Below are positions 24,389-33,093 of a stretch of 64,000 nucleotides of DNA, in pieces. The position numbers were made by a program, and so were the translations under genes. Where the stretch lies: the NCBI RefSeq assembly GCF_016859125.1, contig NZ_CP069338.1, positions 1,240,001-1,304,000 on the forward strand, given 5' to 3'. Below the pieces are notes generated by a model that searched no databases, was not told the DNA's origin, and saw only the letters and a program-made list of their open reading frames with translations. The DNA is from Archangium violaceum (lineage in GTDB: Bacteria; Myxococcota; Myxococcia; Myxococcales; Myxococcaceae). The stretch's first letter is position 1. Every line of letters begins with the position of its first letter.

Positions 24389-25075
24389 ATGAACGCCTCC
24401 GACATCGACGCCATCCTCGCCTCCACCCTGGAGGACAGGACCCTCACCCGCACCGAGCGGCAGGCGCTCCAGGCCGTCCTGGACGACCGCAAGGCCGGCG
24501 AGGCGGTGCTGGCCCTGTTCCGCTCGCGGGCCTTCGAGCTGGCGCGCACCTCCGTCACCGACCTCCGCGCCCGCGAGGTCATCTCCTGGCTGGAGGACAC
24601 GATAAAGGCCCTGCTGCCCTCCCGGGAGCTGCGCGAGACGAGCCGGGTGGAGGCCTGGTTCAGCCCCGGGGAGGACCCCCTGAGGGCCATCGTGCGGCTC
24701 ATCGGCGAGGCGCGGGGCAGCGCGGACGTGTGCGTCTTCACCCTCACGGACGACCGCATCACCCGGGCCCTGATGGAGGCCCATGAGAAGGGCGTCCGGC
24801 TGCGGGTGGTGTCGGATGGGGACAAGGCGTTGGATCCCGGCTCGGACATCCACCGGCTGCGCGAGGCGGGCGTGCCCGTCCGGGTGGACCGCACGCAGGC
24901 CCACATGCACCACAAGTTCGCCGTGTTCGACCGGATGCGCCTGCTCACCGGGAGTTACAACTGGACGCGCTCGGCGGCGGACCAGAACCACGAGAACGTG
25001 CTCGTGTCGGATGACCCACGTCTGGTGCAGCCCTTCTGTCGGGCCTTCGACGACCTCTGGACGGCCCTGGAGTAG
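24389..25075 (+). CDS. single-HKD phospholipase D-like nuclease
   Basis: The C-terminal domain has one HKD motif (HMHHKFAVFDRMRLLTGSYN), like Nuc and the eukaryotic PLD6/Zucchini nucleases that dimerise to build one active site. The first 80 residues are helical (repeats of ...RTERQALQAVLDDRK) and look like a partner-binding domain. There is no signal peptide, so unlike secreted Nuc this 228-residue enzyme is cytoplasmic. It most likely cuts nucleic acid. No clear ribosome-binding site precedes the ATG. Confidence 0.85.
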   Translation: MNASDIDAILASTLEDRTLTRTERQALQAVLDDRKAGEAVLALFRSRAFELARTSVTDLRAREVISWLEDTIKALLPSRELRETSRVEAWFSPGEDPLRAIVRLIGEARGSADVCVFTLTDDRITRALMEAHEKGVRLRVVSDGDKALDPGSDIHRLREAGVPVRVDRTQAHMHHKFAVFDRMRLLTGSYNWTRSAADQNHENVLVSDDPRLVQPFCRAFDDLWTALE

Positions 25076-25165
25076 CTCCCCCGCCCGCCCTCCTTCCTGG
25101 CGGGGCACCCATCGTGGCCAAAGGCCCCATCACCCCCCACCCTGTGCTCCCGGAGGAGGTGCAAC

Positions 25166-25912
25166 ATGGGCGTGCTGGGAGAAGCGGTCGGACGGGTCGT
25201 GGGAACCCTGTGGAGTCCATCCTTTCGCGTGGCCGCGGAGCTGCGCCACGCCCGCGCCCTCCATCCCGAGGGCATCTGCCTCCAGGCCGAGGCCGTGCCC
25301 ATCCGGACCGACCCGCCCTTCTCGAGCGTGGCCGAGCGCCTCGCGGGCCCGGCGCTCGTGCGGCTGTCCACCGCCACCTGGCGGGGCGGACGCGAGTGGC
25401 CGGACATCCTCGGGGCCTCGGTGCGCTTCCGGCGCGACGCGCGCATCACCGAGGAGGCCTCACCCGAGGACCAGGACGTCCTCTTCGCCACCGCGCGCCA
25501 CTTCTGGTCGCTGGCCCCCGCGCTCCTCACCACCCGCGTCCACGACTGGCTCCAGAACGACTACTTCGGCATCGCGCCCTTCTCGGTCCTGGGGCTCGGG
25601 AAGGTGAAGCTGCGGCTCACCTCGCCGCGCGGCGCGCCCCAGCGGTCCGGCACACGGGTGCAGCGGTTGAAGGACGCCATGCACGCGGGCACCGCCCTCC
25701 TCACCTTCGAGGTCTTTCCCCTGGAGGATGGGCTGCCGCACACCTGGACGCCCCTGGCGGACATCCACCTGCGCGAGGAGGTGAGGCTGGATCCGGAGCG
25801 CCTGCGCTTCAATCCCTTCCTGGACGGCCGAGGCATCCGGCCCATCGGCTTCCTGCACTCCCTGCGGCTCCCCGTCTACCGGCAGAGCCAGGAGGGCCGC
25901 ACCGTCCACTGA
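25166..25912 (+). CDS. catalase-superfamily-like protein, function unknown
   Basis: The 248-residue protein has the segment ALVRLSTATWRGGREWPDILGASVRF, which resembles the core strand of haem catalases (LVRFST...GFAVKF), but the distal His and the proximal Tyr motif of true catalases are not evident. Related proteins are often labelled 'phosphodiesterase' or 'catalase-like'. A strong GGAGGAGGT fixes the start. No signal peptide. Haem binding is possible but unproven. Confidence 0.65.
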   Translation: MGVLGEAVGRVVGTLWSPSFRVAAELRHARALHPEGICLQAEAVPIRTDPPFSSVAERLAGPALVRLSTATWRGGREWPDILGASVRFRRDARITEEASPEDQDVLFATARHFWSLAPALLTTRVHDWLQNDYFGIAPFSVLGLGKVKLRLTSPRGAPQRSGTRVQRLKDAMHAGTALLTFEVFPLEDGLPHTWTPLADIHLREEVRLDPERLRFNPFLDGRGIRPIGFLHSLRLPVYRQSQEGRTVH

Positions 25913-25927
25913 GCACGGAGCGGCGCT

Positions 25928-26383
25928 TCAGCGGCGCCGGGCCAACCAGGAGTCCACGGTGAAGCGCGCCTCGGCGGCATGGTGCAGGAGCCACGCGTAC
26001 GCGAGGGCATAGAAGAGCTGGAGCCCCGCGGTCTCCCACTGCTGCCGCAGACACGTTCCGAACGTGAGGGCCGCGATCGTCACGCCGCCCAGCAGGAGGA
26101 ACGCCCGCAGGCGCCACCCGAGCAGCATCCCCACTCCCGTCACGAGCTCGAGGAACGGGAGGACGAGCCCGAAGAGGCGCACGCTCCACACGGGCAGGGG
26201 CGTCTGGGCGAACCCGTTCACGATGCCCTGCGCGAACCCGGCCGGGTCGCCGACACGCGTGAGGCCATGCATGGCGATGTTGATTCCCAACACCAGGCGC
26301 AGCACGAGATGACCGAGCGCGGCGTCGGACAGCGCCGCACGCGAGGTCGTGGAAACCGACTCCTTCGAGGCGACATCATTCAT
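25928..26383 (-). CDS. DoxX-family membrane protein
   Basis: Four transmembrane helices in 151 residues (about 30-50, 70-92, 98-118, 122-142) and the motifs LVLRLVLGINIAMHGLTRV and LPFLELVTGVGMLLGWRLRA are typical of DoxX/DoxD proteins. Members partner with oxidoreductases at the membrane; the role here is unknown. An in-frame ATG nine codons upstream is possible, but neither start has a convincing ribosome-binding site. Confidence 0.85.
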   Translation of the reverse strand: MNDVASKESVSTTSRAALSDAALGHLVLRLVLGINIAMHGLTRVGDPAGFAQGIVNGFAQTPLPVWSVRLFGLVLPFLELVTGVGMLLGWRLRAFLLLGGVTIAALTFGTCLRQQWETAGLQLFYALAYAWLLHHAAEARFTVDSWLARRR

Positions 26384-26430
26384 GGCCCCACCATGCCGAC
26401 CTCGGGGCATGCTGGCAACGCGCATGCGCG

Positions 26431-27525
26431 CTACACAGGCCCCCGGCCCCGCCCCGTCACGTCCCAGCGTTTCACCACCCGGCCGCCGCGCACGGCCCAC
26501 AGCTCGTCCTGCAGGTTCACCGAGACGCAGACGTGGTTGGGCACCACCCGCACCCGCTCGCCCACGCGCGGCCTCCACGCCGTGCGCGACAGGTCCAGGA
26601 TTCCGTGCTCCTCGGAGATCGTCCGCACCACCACCTCGGGCTGGTCCAACAGCGCGCCATAGCCCTCCACGGGCAGTTCCTCCTTGGCCAGCGCCTTGGA
26701 GCCCGCGTCGATGACGGCCTGCCCCGGCACCGCCGTGCTCACCACCGTCGCGAGCACCGAGTAGGCCACCTCCTCCCAACCGCACGCGCCCATCCACGCG
26801 CTCGCCCGGTCGAAGAGGGGCGTGATGCCCGGACGGACCTCGTTCATCCCCACCACCTCGTGCGAGCGCCACAGGGTGGGCGTGGAGCCGCCACTCACGA
26901 TTCCCGGCTTCAGCCCCACCGCCCCCAGCGCGTCCAGGAACGTGCCCAGCCGCCTCGACACCTCCGCGAGCACCGGGCCCTGCTCGGCCAGCGGCATGCG
27001 GATGTGCCCCGGGTAGAACATCACGCCCTGGTACTCGAGTCCCTCCGCCCCCGAGGCCTCGCGGGCCAGCGCCACGGCCTCCTCCGGCGTCTGCACGCCC
27101 ACCCGGCGCATCCCCAGGTCCAGTTCCACCAGCACGCCCACGGTGCGCCCCGCCCCACGCGCGGCCTCCGCCAGCCCCCCCAGCACCTCCCGCGAGTCCA
27201 GCCCCACCGAGAGCCGCACGCGCCGGGGCAGTGCCATCAGCCGCGCCAGCTTCGAGGCGCCCACGGGCGAATAGGCCAGGAGCACGTCGTCCGCCACCGC
27301 GCCCATCACCTCCGCCTCGCGGGGCGTGGCCACCGTGACGCCCACCGCGCCCGCCTGGAGCTGCCTCGCCGCCAGCTCCGGCACCTTGTGCGTCTTCGTA
27401 TGCGGCCGCCACCGCAGCCCGTGCTCGCGCATGTACGCGGAGGCCTTCGCCAGGTTGCGCTCCAGGCGCTCCTCGTCCACGAGCGCCGCCGGGGTCTCGA
27501 TATCGTCCAGTGAGGGGAAGCTCAT
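26431..27525 (-). CDS. D-serine dehydratase/D-threonine aldolase-like PLP enzyme
   Basis: The N-terminal alanine-racemase-type barrel binds PLP through a Lys in WRPHTKTHKVPE (Lys44 region). The C-terminal metal motif reads PNHVCVSVNL: His-x-Cys, as in eukaryotic-type D-serine dehydratases, rather than the His-x-Asp of D-threonine aldolases. That favours zinc-dependent D-serine (or D-threonine) dehydration, but activity cannot be settled by eye. The 364-residue length is normal. It is transcribed away from the sigma-54 activator. Confidence 0.85.
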   Translation of the reverse strand: MSFPSLDDIETPAALVDEERLERNLAKASAYMREHGLRWRPHTKTHKVPELAARQLQAGAVGVTVATPREAEVMGAVADDVLLAYSPVGASKLARLMALPRRVRLSVGLDSREVLGGLAEAARGAGRTVGVLVELDLGMRRVGVQTPEEAVALAREASGAEGLEYQGVMFYPGHIRMPLAEQGPVLAEVSRRLGTFLDALGAVGLKPGIVSGGSTPTLWRSHEVVGMNEVRPGITPLFDRASAWMGACGWEEVAYSVLATVVSTAVPGQAVIDAGSKALAKEELPVEGYGALLDQPEVVVRTISEEHGILDLSRTAWRPRVGERVRVVPNHVCVSVNLQDELWAVRGGRVVKRWDVTGRGRGPV

Positions 27526-27561
27526 ATGGGGCCGTGAAGGTACTCCGCGGGGGCGCGCGTG

Positions 27562-27618
27562 CCGACCTGAAACGTCGGGACATGGACGACACGCCGGCGC
27601 GACACTCCGACACGTCGG
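27562..27618. promoter_or_regulatory. two inverted-repeat operators between the dehydratase and activator genes
   Basis: CCGAC-N7-GTCGG at 27562-27578 and CCGAC-N2-GTCGG at 27607-27618 lie in the 112-bp divergent region. Four identical half-sites in two inverted pairs suggest a dimeric regulator; which one is unknown. Confidence 0.35.
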
Positions 27619-27637
27619 TCGACGTAGACTCCAGGCC

Positions 27638-29278
27638 ATGCGGAACCGCCCTGGAGCCCGCGACTCCACCCCCACTGCTCCACCCGTGGCCGATGTCTCC
27701 ACGGCCATCACACCGCAACAGCCCCTCGGGGAGCAGGGCCCCCACCTCGTCCCCTCGTTGACCATCGTCTCCCATCCCATGCCGCAGCGCGTGGGCGAGC
27801 GGCTGCTGCTCGACGCGCTGCTGGCTGGAAGGACGGTGGAGGTCTCGCGCAACAGCCCGGACTTCACCCGGCCCGGAAGTCCCTTCGGCCTGCCTCTGTC
27901 GGACCCCTTCGTGAGCCGGATGCCCCTGCGCTTCTCCCCCGGCAGGGAAGGGCGGTTCGTGGTGTCCGTCCCCGAGGGCGGGACGCGCGTCGTCTCGGGA
28001 GCGCCCATCCTCGGAAGCTGGGAGCTGTCACCCGAGGCGCTGGTCTCCGGCGTGCCACTCGAGCTCTCCGAGCGCGTGGTGCTCCTGCTGCACCTGGCCG
28101 AACCCGAGGTGCAGGAGCCCCGGGACTCCCTGGGCATGGTGGGAGGCAGCACGGGCATCCGCCAGGTGCGCGAGCACATCGCTCGCATCGCCGACCTGAA
28201 CGTGCCGGTGCTGGTGCGCGGCGAGACGGGCACGGGCAAGGAGCTGGTGGCCCAGGCCATCCACCGCCACAGCCCTCGCCGCGACCGCCCCTTCGTCAGC
28301 GTGAACCTCGGCGCCATCCCCAAGGAGCTGGCCGCCGCCGAGCTGTTCGGCGCGCACCGGGGCGCCTACACCGGTGCCACCCGCGACCGCGAGGGCTTCT
28401 TCCGCGCCGCCCAGGGCGGCACCCTGTTCCTCGACGAGGTGGGCGAAGCGCCTCCCGAGGTACAGGTCATGCTGCTGCGGGTGCTGGAGACCGGAGAGAT
28501 GTACCCGGTGGGTGGCCAGACGCCCCTCAAGACGGATGTGCGGCTGATCGCCGCGACGGATGCCCACCTGGAGGAGCGCATCCGCGACGGTGGCTTCAAG
28601 GCCCCGCTGCTCCACCGGCTGGCCGGCTACGACATCCGCCTGCCGCCCCTGCGCGAGCGCCGCGAGGACATCGGCCTGCTCTTCCACCACTTCGCCCGCG
28701 AGGAGCTCGAGGCCCTCGGCGAGCTCTGGCGCCTCTCGCCCCAGGATGCCCACGCCGCGCCGTGGATGCCCTCCTCCCTGGCGGTGCGTCTGCTCCGCTA
28801 CGCCTGGCCCGGTAACATCCGACAGCTGCGCAACCTCACCCGGCAGCTCGTGATTGGCAGCCGCGGCCAGCCCGCCCTGCGGCTCGACCCGAGGCTCGCC
28901 CAGGAGCTGGACTCCGCCTCGGCCCCGCTCCCGCCCCGCGCGTCCGAGTCTTCCGCTTCCCCGGCTCCCGAAAAGGCGGGCTCGCGCCGCAAGGCCTCCG
29001 ACGTGGCCGAGGAGGAGCTGCTCGCCGCCCTGCGGGAGCACTCCTGGGATCTCAAGGCCGCCGCGGACCGGCTCGGCATTCCCCGCTCCTCCATCTACGA
29101 TCTCATCGACAAGAGCCCGAACATCCGCACCGCGGGAGACCTGAGCGCGGAGGAGATCACCCGCTGCTTCCATGAGAGCGGGGGCGACCTGGAGGCCATG
29201 GCCCGCCGCCTGGAGGTGTCCAAGCGGGCGCTGAACCGCCGCATCAAGGAGCTCGGCCTGGGCAACTCGGAGCGATGA
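27638..29278 (+). CDS. sigma-54-dependent transcription activator with FHA-like sensor
   Basis: The 546-residue protein has an N-terminal FHA-like region (about 40-150; DALLAGRTVEVSRNSPDF and a strand-rich core), as in many myxobacterial activators read by Ser/Thr kinases. The central AAA+ domain is complete: Walker A GETGTGKE, the sigma-54 contact loop as GAYTGA, Walker B GTLFLDEVGE and the arginine-finger region. Two Fis-type helix-turn-helix units follow in tandem (LKAAADRLGIPRSSIYDL and LEAMARRLEVSKRALNRR), where most such proteins have one. A near-consensus sigma-54 promoter lies just 12 nt after its stop, so the next gene is a probable target. Confidence 0.9.
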   Translation: MRNRPGARDSTPTAPPVADVSTAITPQQPLGEQGPHLVPSLTIVSHPMPQRVGERLLLDALLAGRTVEVSRNSPDFTRPGSPFGLPLSDPFVSRMPLRFSPGREGRFVVSVPEGGTRVVSGAPILGSWELSPEALVSGVPLELSERVVLLLHLAEPEVQEPRDSLGMVGGSTGIRQVREHIARIADLNVPVLVRGETGTGKELVAQAIHRHSPRRDRPFVSVNLGAIPKELAAAELFGAHRGAYTGATRDREGFFRAAQGGTLFLDEVGEAPPEVQVMLLRVLETGEMYPVGGQTPLKTDVRLIAATDAHLEERIRDGGFKAPLLHRLAGYDIRLPPLRERREDIGLLFHHFAREELEALGELWRLSPQDAHAAPWMPSSLAVRLLRYAWPGNIRQLRNLTRQLVIGSRGQPALRLDPRLAQELDSASAPLPPRASESSASPAPEKAGSRRKASDVAEEELLAALREHSWDLKAAADRLGIPRSSIYDLIDKSPNIRTAGDLSAEEITRCFHESGGDLEAMARRLEVSKRALNRRIKELGLGNSER

Positions 29279-29289
29279 GCGGCGGACGC

Positions 29290-29305
29290 GGGCACGGGGG
29301 TTGCT
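29290..29305 (+). promoter_or_regulatory. sigma-54 (-24/-12) promoter
   Basis: GGGCACGGGGGTTGCT matches the consensus TGGCACG-N4-TTGCW at all but the first base, with the required GG-N10-GC spacing. Transcription should begin near 29316, about 50 nt before the GTG start of the next gene. It directly follows the sigma-54 activator gene. Confidence 0.75.
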
Positions 29306-29365
29306 ATGGACGCGGCCCCGAGTCCCGAAGCGGACTCCCGACACCCCACACGGAGGAACACGATC

Positions 29366-30058
29366 GTGCCCAATACCTTCGGCATCAAACTGACCACGAG
29401 CGGCTTCGAATTCGAGGACAGCAGCTGGGGGGGCAACGCCTTCGAGGGGGACACCTTGTCCTTCTCCCTCGACGGGCTCACCGGCTCCATCACCGTCAGC
29501 GTCTACGCCGGCCAGCAGGATTCCACGACCCCTTCGAACGCGTTCCTCCAGGTCTCCGGCCAGAACACGGCCACGGTCGAAGTCTCGGGGACGACCCCGG
29601 CGCAGATCGCCCCCGGGGCCTCGAACCAGAATCAGTACTTCACGCTCACGTACACCTGGTCGGACCAGAAGCACTCCAAGAGCTTCAGCGTGAACACCTT
29701 CCTGGGGATGGGGACCGCCAACGTCTCACCCTCGAGCGTGGAAGTGACCCGGGGCGCGATCCTCTACTTCGAGAACGCCACCCCCGACACCGTCCATCTC
29801 GAGGTCGACAACAAGCATGGCGCTCCCTCGTCCAAGCTCTTCGGGTCGTCACACTTCCACCTGTCGGGTCAGAATGCCCAGCCGAAGAGCGAGACCGTGA
29901 GCACGGACGCCCCGGAGAAGACGTACGAGCTCAAGCAGACGTCGAAGAGCGGGGCGAGCTCCCCCATCCACGACACGGGCTCCACCATCTCCATCAAGGT
30001 CGGCACGTCGACCCCGCTCCCCGATGACGAGGAGGCCCGGCCGCCGCGTCCCCGCTGA
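29366..30058 (+). CDS. beta-rich protein of unknown function under sigma-54 control
   Basis: The GTG start has GGAGGA upstream and lies after the sigma-54 promoter, whereas the in-frame ATG 60 nt earlier lies before the expected transcript start. The 230-residue product is rich in Ser, Thr and short beta strands. An N-terminal half (TFGIKLTTSGFEFEDSSWGG) and a C-terminal half with histidines (VHLEVDNKHG, SSHFHLSGQ) suggest two beta-sandwiches. There is no signal peptide or known family. The tail is acidic then Pro/Arg-rich. Possibly a self-assembling or carbohydrate-binding developmental protein, but that is a guess. Confidence 0.75.
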   Translation: MPNTFGIKLTTSGFEFEDSSWGGNAFEGDTLSFSLDGLTGSITVSVYAGQQDSTTPSNAFLQVSGQNTATVEVSGTTPAQIAPGASNQNQYFTLTYTWSDQKHSKSFSVNTFLGMGTANVSPSSVEVTRGAILYFENATPDTVHLEVDNKHGAPSSKLFGSSHFHLSGQNAQPKSETVSTDAPEKTYELKQTSKSGASSPIHDTGSTISIKVGTSTPLPDDEEARPPRPR

Positions 30059-30111
30059 ATCGGAGGGCCGTGGTCAGCGCGGAGCGGGTGGAGCCCACCG
30101 TCATGGGCCCC

Positions 30112-31107
30112 TCACTTCCGGGCGGACAGCTCCGTCACCCAGAACGCGTCCGGCACCTTCGCCTCGGCGCCTCGAAGCAGCCGGTCGCGCAGCCGGGCCT
30201 CGGTCACCCAGAGCCGGCCATTCGCGTCCACCGTGAGGTTGACGGGGGACTCCATTCCGGAGGCCAGCACCTCGATGGGCCGGGGCCCGGACGCGGTGCC
30301 GAGCACGTCGATGCGGACCACGCGCCCATCCCCGCTGCTCGTCGCTCCCTCCAGCACCAGGAGCCGGCCGTCCGGCGCGAAGCGCATCCCGTCCGGGTTC
30401 TCCAGCCGGCGCGGCAGTTCCACCTCGCTCACGGTGGGCGGCGCTCCCGCCGAGCCCAGGCGCACGAGGAACAGCCGTCCGGGCCCGTAGGTATTGACGG
30501 CGAGTGTCCGCCCATCCGGTGCCAGTGCGATACCGGCGGGGCCGACGCTGCTCATCCCCGCCCCCTTCGCCAGGAAGCGCGCGTCGGACACGTACGTCTC
30601 CAGTCGCTCGCCTCCAGGGCGCAGGTGGAGGACGGAGCCCCGGGTGCTGTCCGTCACGTACAGGCCGCCATCCGGCGCCACGGTGAGATCATTGCCCAGG
30701 CCGCCTTCCGGGATGGCAACGATTCGCCGCACCTCGCCCGTGCGAGCATCCATCGAGAAGATCCGGGGCGCGCGCCGCCCCAGGGCTCCGCCCGGACGCA
30801 GCAGGCCCATGGCATCGGGAGAGGTGCCCCACAGCAGCCCGCGAGCCACATCCAGCCGCAGGCTCGTCACGGCGAAGACCTCTTTCGAGCCCGGGAACAG
30901 CACCGTCCAGTCACCTCCCGGAGCCCGGCGCAGGATGCGGCCATTCGAGACAGAGCCGACGAAGAGCGTCCCGTCCTCCGCGTGGGCAATGCCATTGGGA
31001 TAGGTGAAGCCCGCCGGCAGGGGCAGACGGGTGGTGATCGGGGAGGCCGAGGGAGCGGCGGTGAGCAGGGCCGCGGTGAGGGCTCCAATGAGGTGCAAGC
31101 AGTTCAT
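30112..31107 (-). CDS. secreted SMP-30/NHL-type beta-propeller protein
   Basis: A signal peptide (residues 1-21, ending in PSASP) precedes a six-bladed propeller of the SMP-30/gluconolactonase type, with repeated blades such as GNDLTVAPDGGLYVTD and GPAGIALAPDGRTLAV. Enzymes of this fold hydrolyse lactones using a metal; I cannot assign the metal ligands with certainty. Length 331 residues. It follows the deleted SDR gene by 36 nt on the same strand. Confidence 0.82.
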   Translation of the reverse strand: MNCLHLIGALTAALLTAAPSASPITTRLPLPAGFTYPNGIAHAEDGTLFVGSVSNGRILRRAPGGDWTVLFPGSKEVFAVTSLRLDVARGLLWGTSPDAMGLLRPGGALGRRAPRIFSMDARTGEVRRIVAIPEGGLGNDLTVAPDGGLYVTDSTRGSVLHLRPGGERLETYVSDARFLAKGAGMSSVGPAGIALAPDGRTLAVNTYGPGRLFLVRLGSAGAPPTVSEVELPRRLENPDGMRFAPDGRLLVLEGATSSGDGRVVRIDVLGTASGPRPIEVLASGMESPVNLTVDANGRLWVTEARLRDRLLRGAEAKVPDAFWVTELSARK

Positions 31108-31143
31108 GTGGATGTCATCCCGAGTTGGAATCCTTGCGTCCGA

Positions 31144-31725
31144 TCAGGCCCAGGGACGGTGGCCGGCGATGGCATACCCGCCATCGACGAGGATGTTCTG
31201 GCCGGTGACGAAGCGCGCTCCGTCGGAGCACAGCCAGAGCACCACGTCCGCCACCTCCTCCGGGCTGCCGAGCCGGCGCGCGGGCACGTGCGCGATGAAG
31301 GGCCGCCGCGACTCCTCCGTCGATAGGCGGCGGAGCATGGGCGTGTCGATGATGCCCCGGACGTTGATGGCGAAGGTGGAGTCGAAGTCCTCGACCTTCG
31401 AGTCATGGATGGGAGCGAAGACGCCCTCCACGCCCGCGTTGTTGAAGGCCGCGTCCAGCCGGTCGAAGCGCTCGAGCGTCGTGCGTACCAGCCGCTCCAC
31501 CTCCTCCGCCTTCGCGACGTCGGTGGGGACGGCCAGGGCCCGCCCGCCCGCGGACTCGACCTCCACGGCCACCGCGTCCAGCTCCGCGCGGCGCCGTCCC
31601 GCGAGGACGACCGAGGCTCCCTCGCGCGCGAAGGCCACGGCCGCGGCGCGGCCCATTCCACTGCCAGCCCCCGTGACGCGGGCAACCTTCCCCTGGAACG
31701 TCCTGGAAACTCTCGTATCCGTCAT
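31144..31725 (-). pseudogene. short-chain dehydrogenase with catalytic core deleted
   Basis: The N-terminal Rossmann part is normal: cofactor loop TGAGSGMG, AGRRRAELD and the NNAG motif. After AINVRG the sequence jumps straight to IDTPML, which in complete SDRs lies about 65 residues further on, and the C-terminus (GSPEEVADVVLWLCSDGARFVTGQNILVDGGYA) is again normal. The missing block holds the catalytic Ser and the YxxxK pair. The frame is kept, leaving 193 residues instead of about 250. It is therefore catalytically dead as an SDR, though it may still be expressed. The LysR gene diverges from it. Confidence 0.8.
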
Positions 31726-31884
31726 GATGTTCGTGCTCCCACGGAGGCGGGAAGTCACAGGGCCTGGATGGCCGCCGCGCCCCCGATGCGTGCAGTGCAG
31801 ACGTAGCCCGCGGGCCCGGCTCCATCATCGGGGAGCGCGGCACTAGACTCGTGCACCACGTGCAACAATCGGGAGGCGCTCGGC

Positions 31885-32826
31885 ATGGAGCGTGTGGCGA
31901 TGAGGGACCGGCTGGAAGACATGCTCAGCTTCACCGCGGTGGCGCGGGCCTTGAGCTTCGCGGACGCGGCGCGAGAGCTGGGCATCAGTGCCTCCGCGCT
32001 GAGCCGGCGCATCGCGCGCCTGGAAGGTGCACTGGGCACCGCGCTCCTCCGGCGCACCACCCGCCACGTGTCACTCACGGAGGCAGGGACACTGTACCTG
32101 GAACGGTGCGCGGACGTGCTCACCCGCGTCGAGGACGCGGATGCGCTCGTCTCCGGTCTGGCCGCGGAGCCTCGGGGCCGGCTCCGCGTGGCCGTGCCCA
32201 ACCTCTTCGGGCAGCTCCAGGTGGCCCCCTCTCTGCCGGAGTTCCTGCGCCGCTACCCGCGCATCGCGCTGGAGTGCTCGTTCCTGGACCGCTACGTGGA
32301 CCTGGTCCAGGAGGGCTTCGACGTGGCCATCCGCATCGGCACACTGGCGGACTCCAGCCTGGTCGCCCGCCGGCTCGCCACCAACCACCGCGTCCTCTGC
32401 GTGGCGCCCTCGTACCTCCGGGGCCGCAGGCCCGTGACGAAGCCCGAGGACCTGGCCCAACACGCATGCCTCTACTTCAGCCTTTATTCGGAGGGGCTGA
32501 TGTGGACCCTTCATCGAGGGAACGAGCAAGTGCAGGCGCGGGGGCGCCCGGTGCTCGTCTCGGACAACGCGGAGGCACTGCGGCTCGCGGCGGTGGGCGG
32601 CTGTGGCTTCGCGGTGCTGGCCACGTTCCTCGTCGCGGAGGACTTGCGCGCCGGGAGGCTCGTCCGGGCGCTCGACGACTGGTCGATACCCGACACCGGC
32701 ATCTTCGCCGTCCACCCGCCGGGGCGCCTGGTTCCTTCGAAGGTGAAGGCCTTCGTCTCGTTCCTCGCGGAGCGTTATGCGGGCACCCCGCCCTGGGAGC
32801 GGGCCGGAGCGCGCCGGATGGGCTAG
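31885..32826 (+). CDS. LysR-family transcription regulator
   Basis: The N-terminal winged helix-turn-helix (FTAVARALSFADAARELGISASALSRRIARLEGALGTALL) and the substrate-binding domain (GRLRVAVPNLFGQLQVAP...) are complete at 313 residues. It is divergent from the deleted SDR gene, the usual arrangement for a LysR regulator and its target. The shared 159-bp region has a GTGCACCACGTGCAAC inverted repeat that may be its site. An alternative ATG lies five codons inside. Its TAG stop is the first three bases of the inverted-repeat element. Confidence 0.9.
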   Translation: MERVAMRDRLEDMLSFTAVARALSFADAARELGISASALSRRIARLEGALGTALLRRTTRHVSLTEAGTLYLERCADVLTRVEDADALVSGLAAEPRGRLRVAVPNLFGQLQVAPSLPEFLRRYPRIALECSFLDRYVDLVQEGFDVAIRIGTLADSSLVARRLATNHRVLCVAPSYLRGRRPVTKPEDLAQHACLYFSLYSEGLMWTLHRGNEQVQARGRPVLVSDNAEALRLAAVGGCGFAVLATFLVAEDLRAGRLVRALDDWSIPDTGIFAVHPPGRLVPSKVKAFVSFLAERYAGTPPWERAGARRMG

Positions 32827-33093
32827 TGGCATGTCCACGAAGTCTTTGGACAGAGTCGTGTTGCGCATGCTCCCTCTCCCTCTGGGAGAGGGCGGGGGGT
32901 GAGGGTCTACACCCGTGTTCCGCAGCCCCGGTTCACATCGCGGCGCATCCATGCCCCATCACCAGCCGCTGACTCGAGCGCTCGTATGATGCGCAGTCCA
33001 GGGGAACACCCTCACCCTAGCCCTCTCCCAGAGGGAGAGGGGACATCCACGGGTTCTCGGACCAGGTCCAAGAACTTCGTGGATACTCCACTA
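32824..33093. mobile_element. MITE-like element with 85-bp inverted ends
   Basis: The two ends (32824-32906 and, inverted, 33008-33093) share TAGTGG, TCCACGAAGT, TTGGAC and the palindrome-bearing end CTCTCCCTCTGGGAGAGGGC..GGGTGAGGGT; about three quarters of the positions agree. About 100 bp of unrelated sequence lies between, with no open frame. The outer TA of each end could be a TA target duplication, as for IS630/Tc1-type elements. The TAG stop codons of the LysR gene and of the kinase gene both fall in the outermost bases of the element. It could instead be two separate extragenic repeats in opposite orientation. Confidence 0.5.

Noticed and set aside
29306-29365. ATG at 29306 as start of the sigma-54-controlled gene
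   Set aside because: It lies immediately after the -12 box and before the expected transcript start; the GTG at 29366 has GGAGGA upstream.
32824-33093. tRNA or other structured RNA gene in the 32.8-kb gap
   Set aside because: The pairing is fully explained by two inverted copies of a dispersed repeat; no tRNA arms or CCA end can be drawn.
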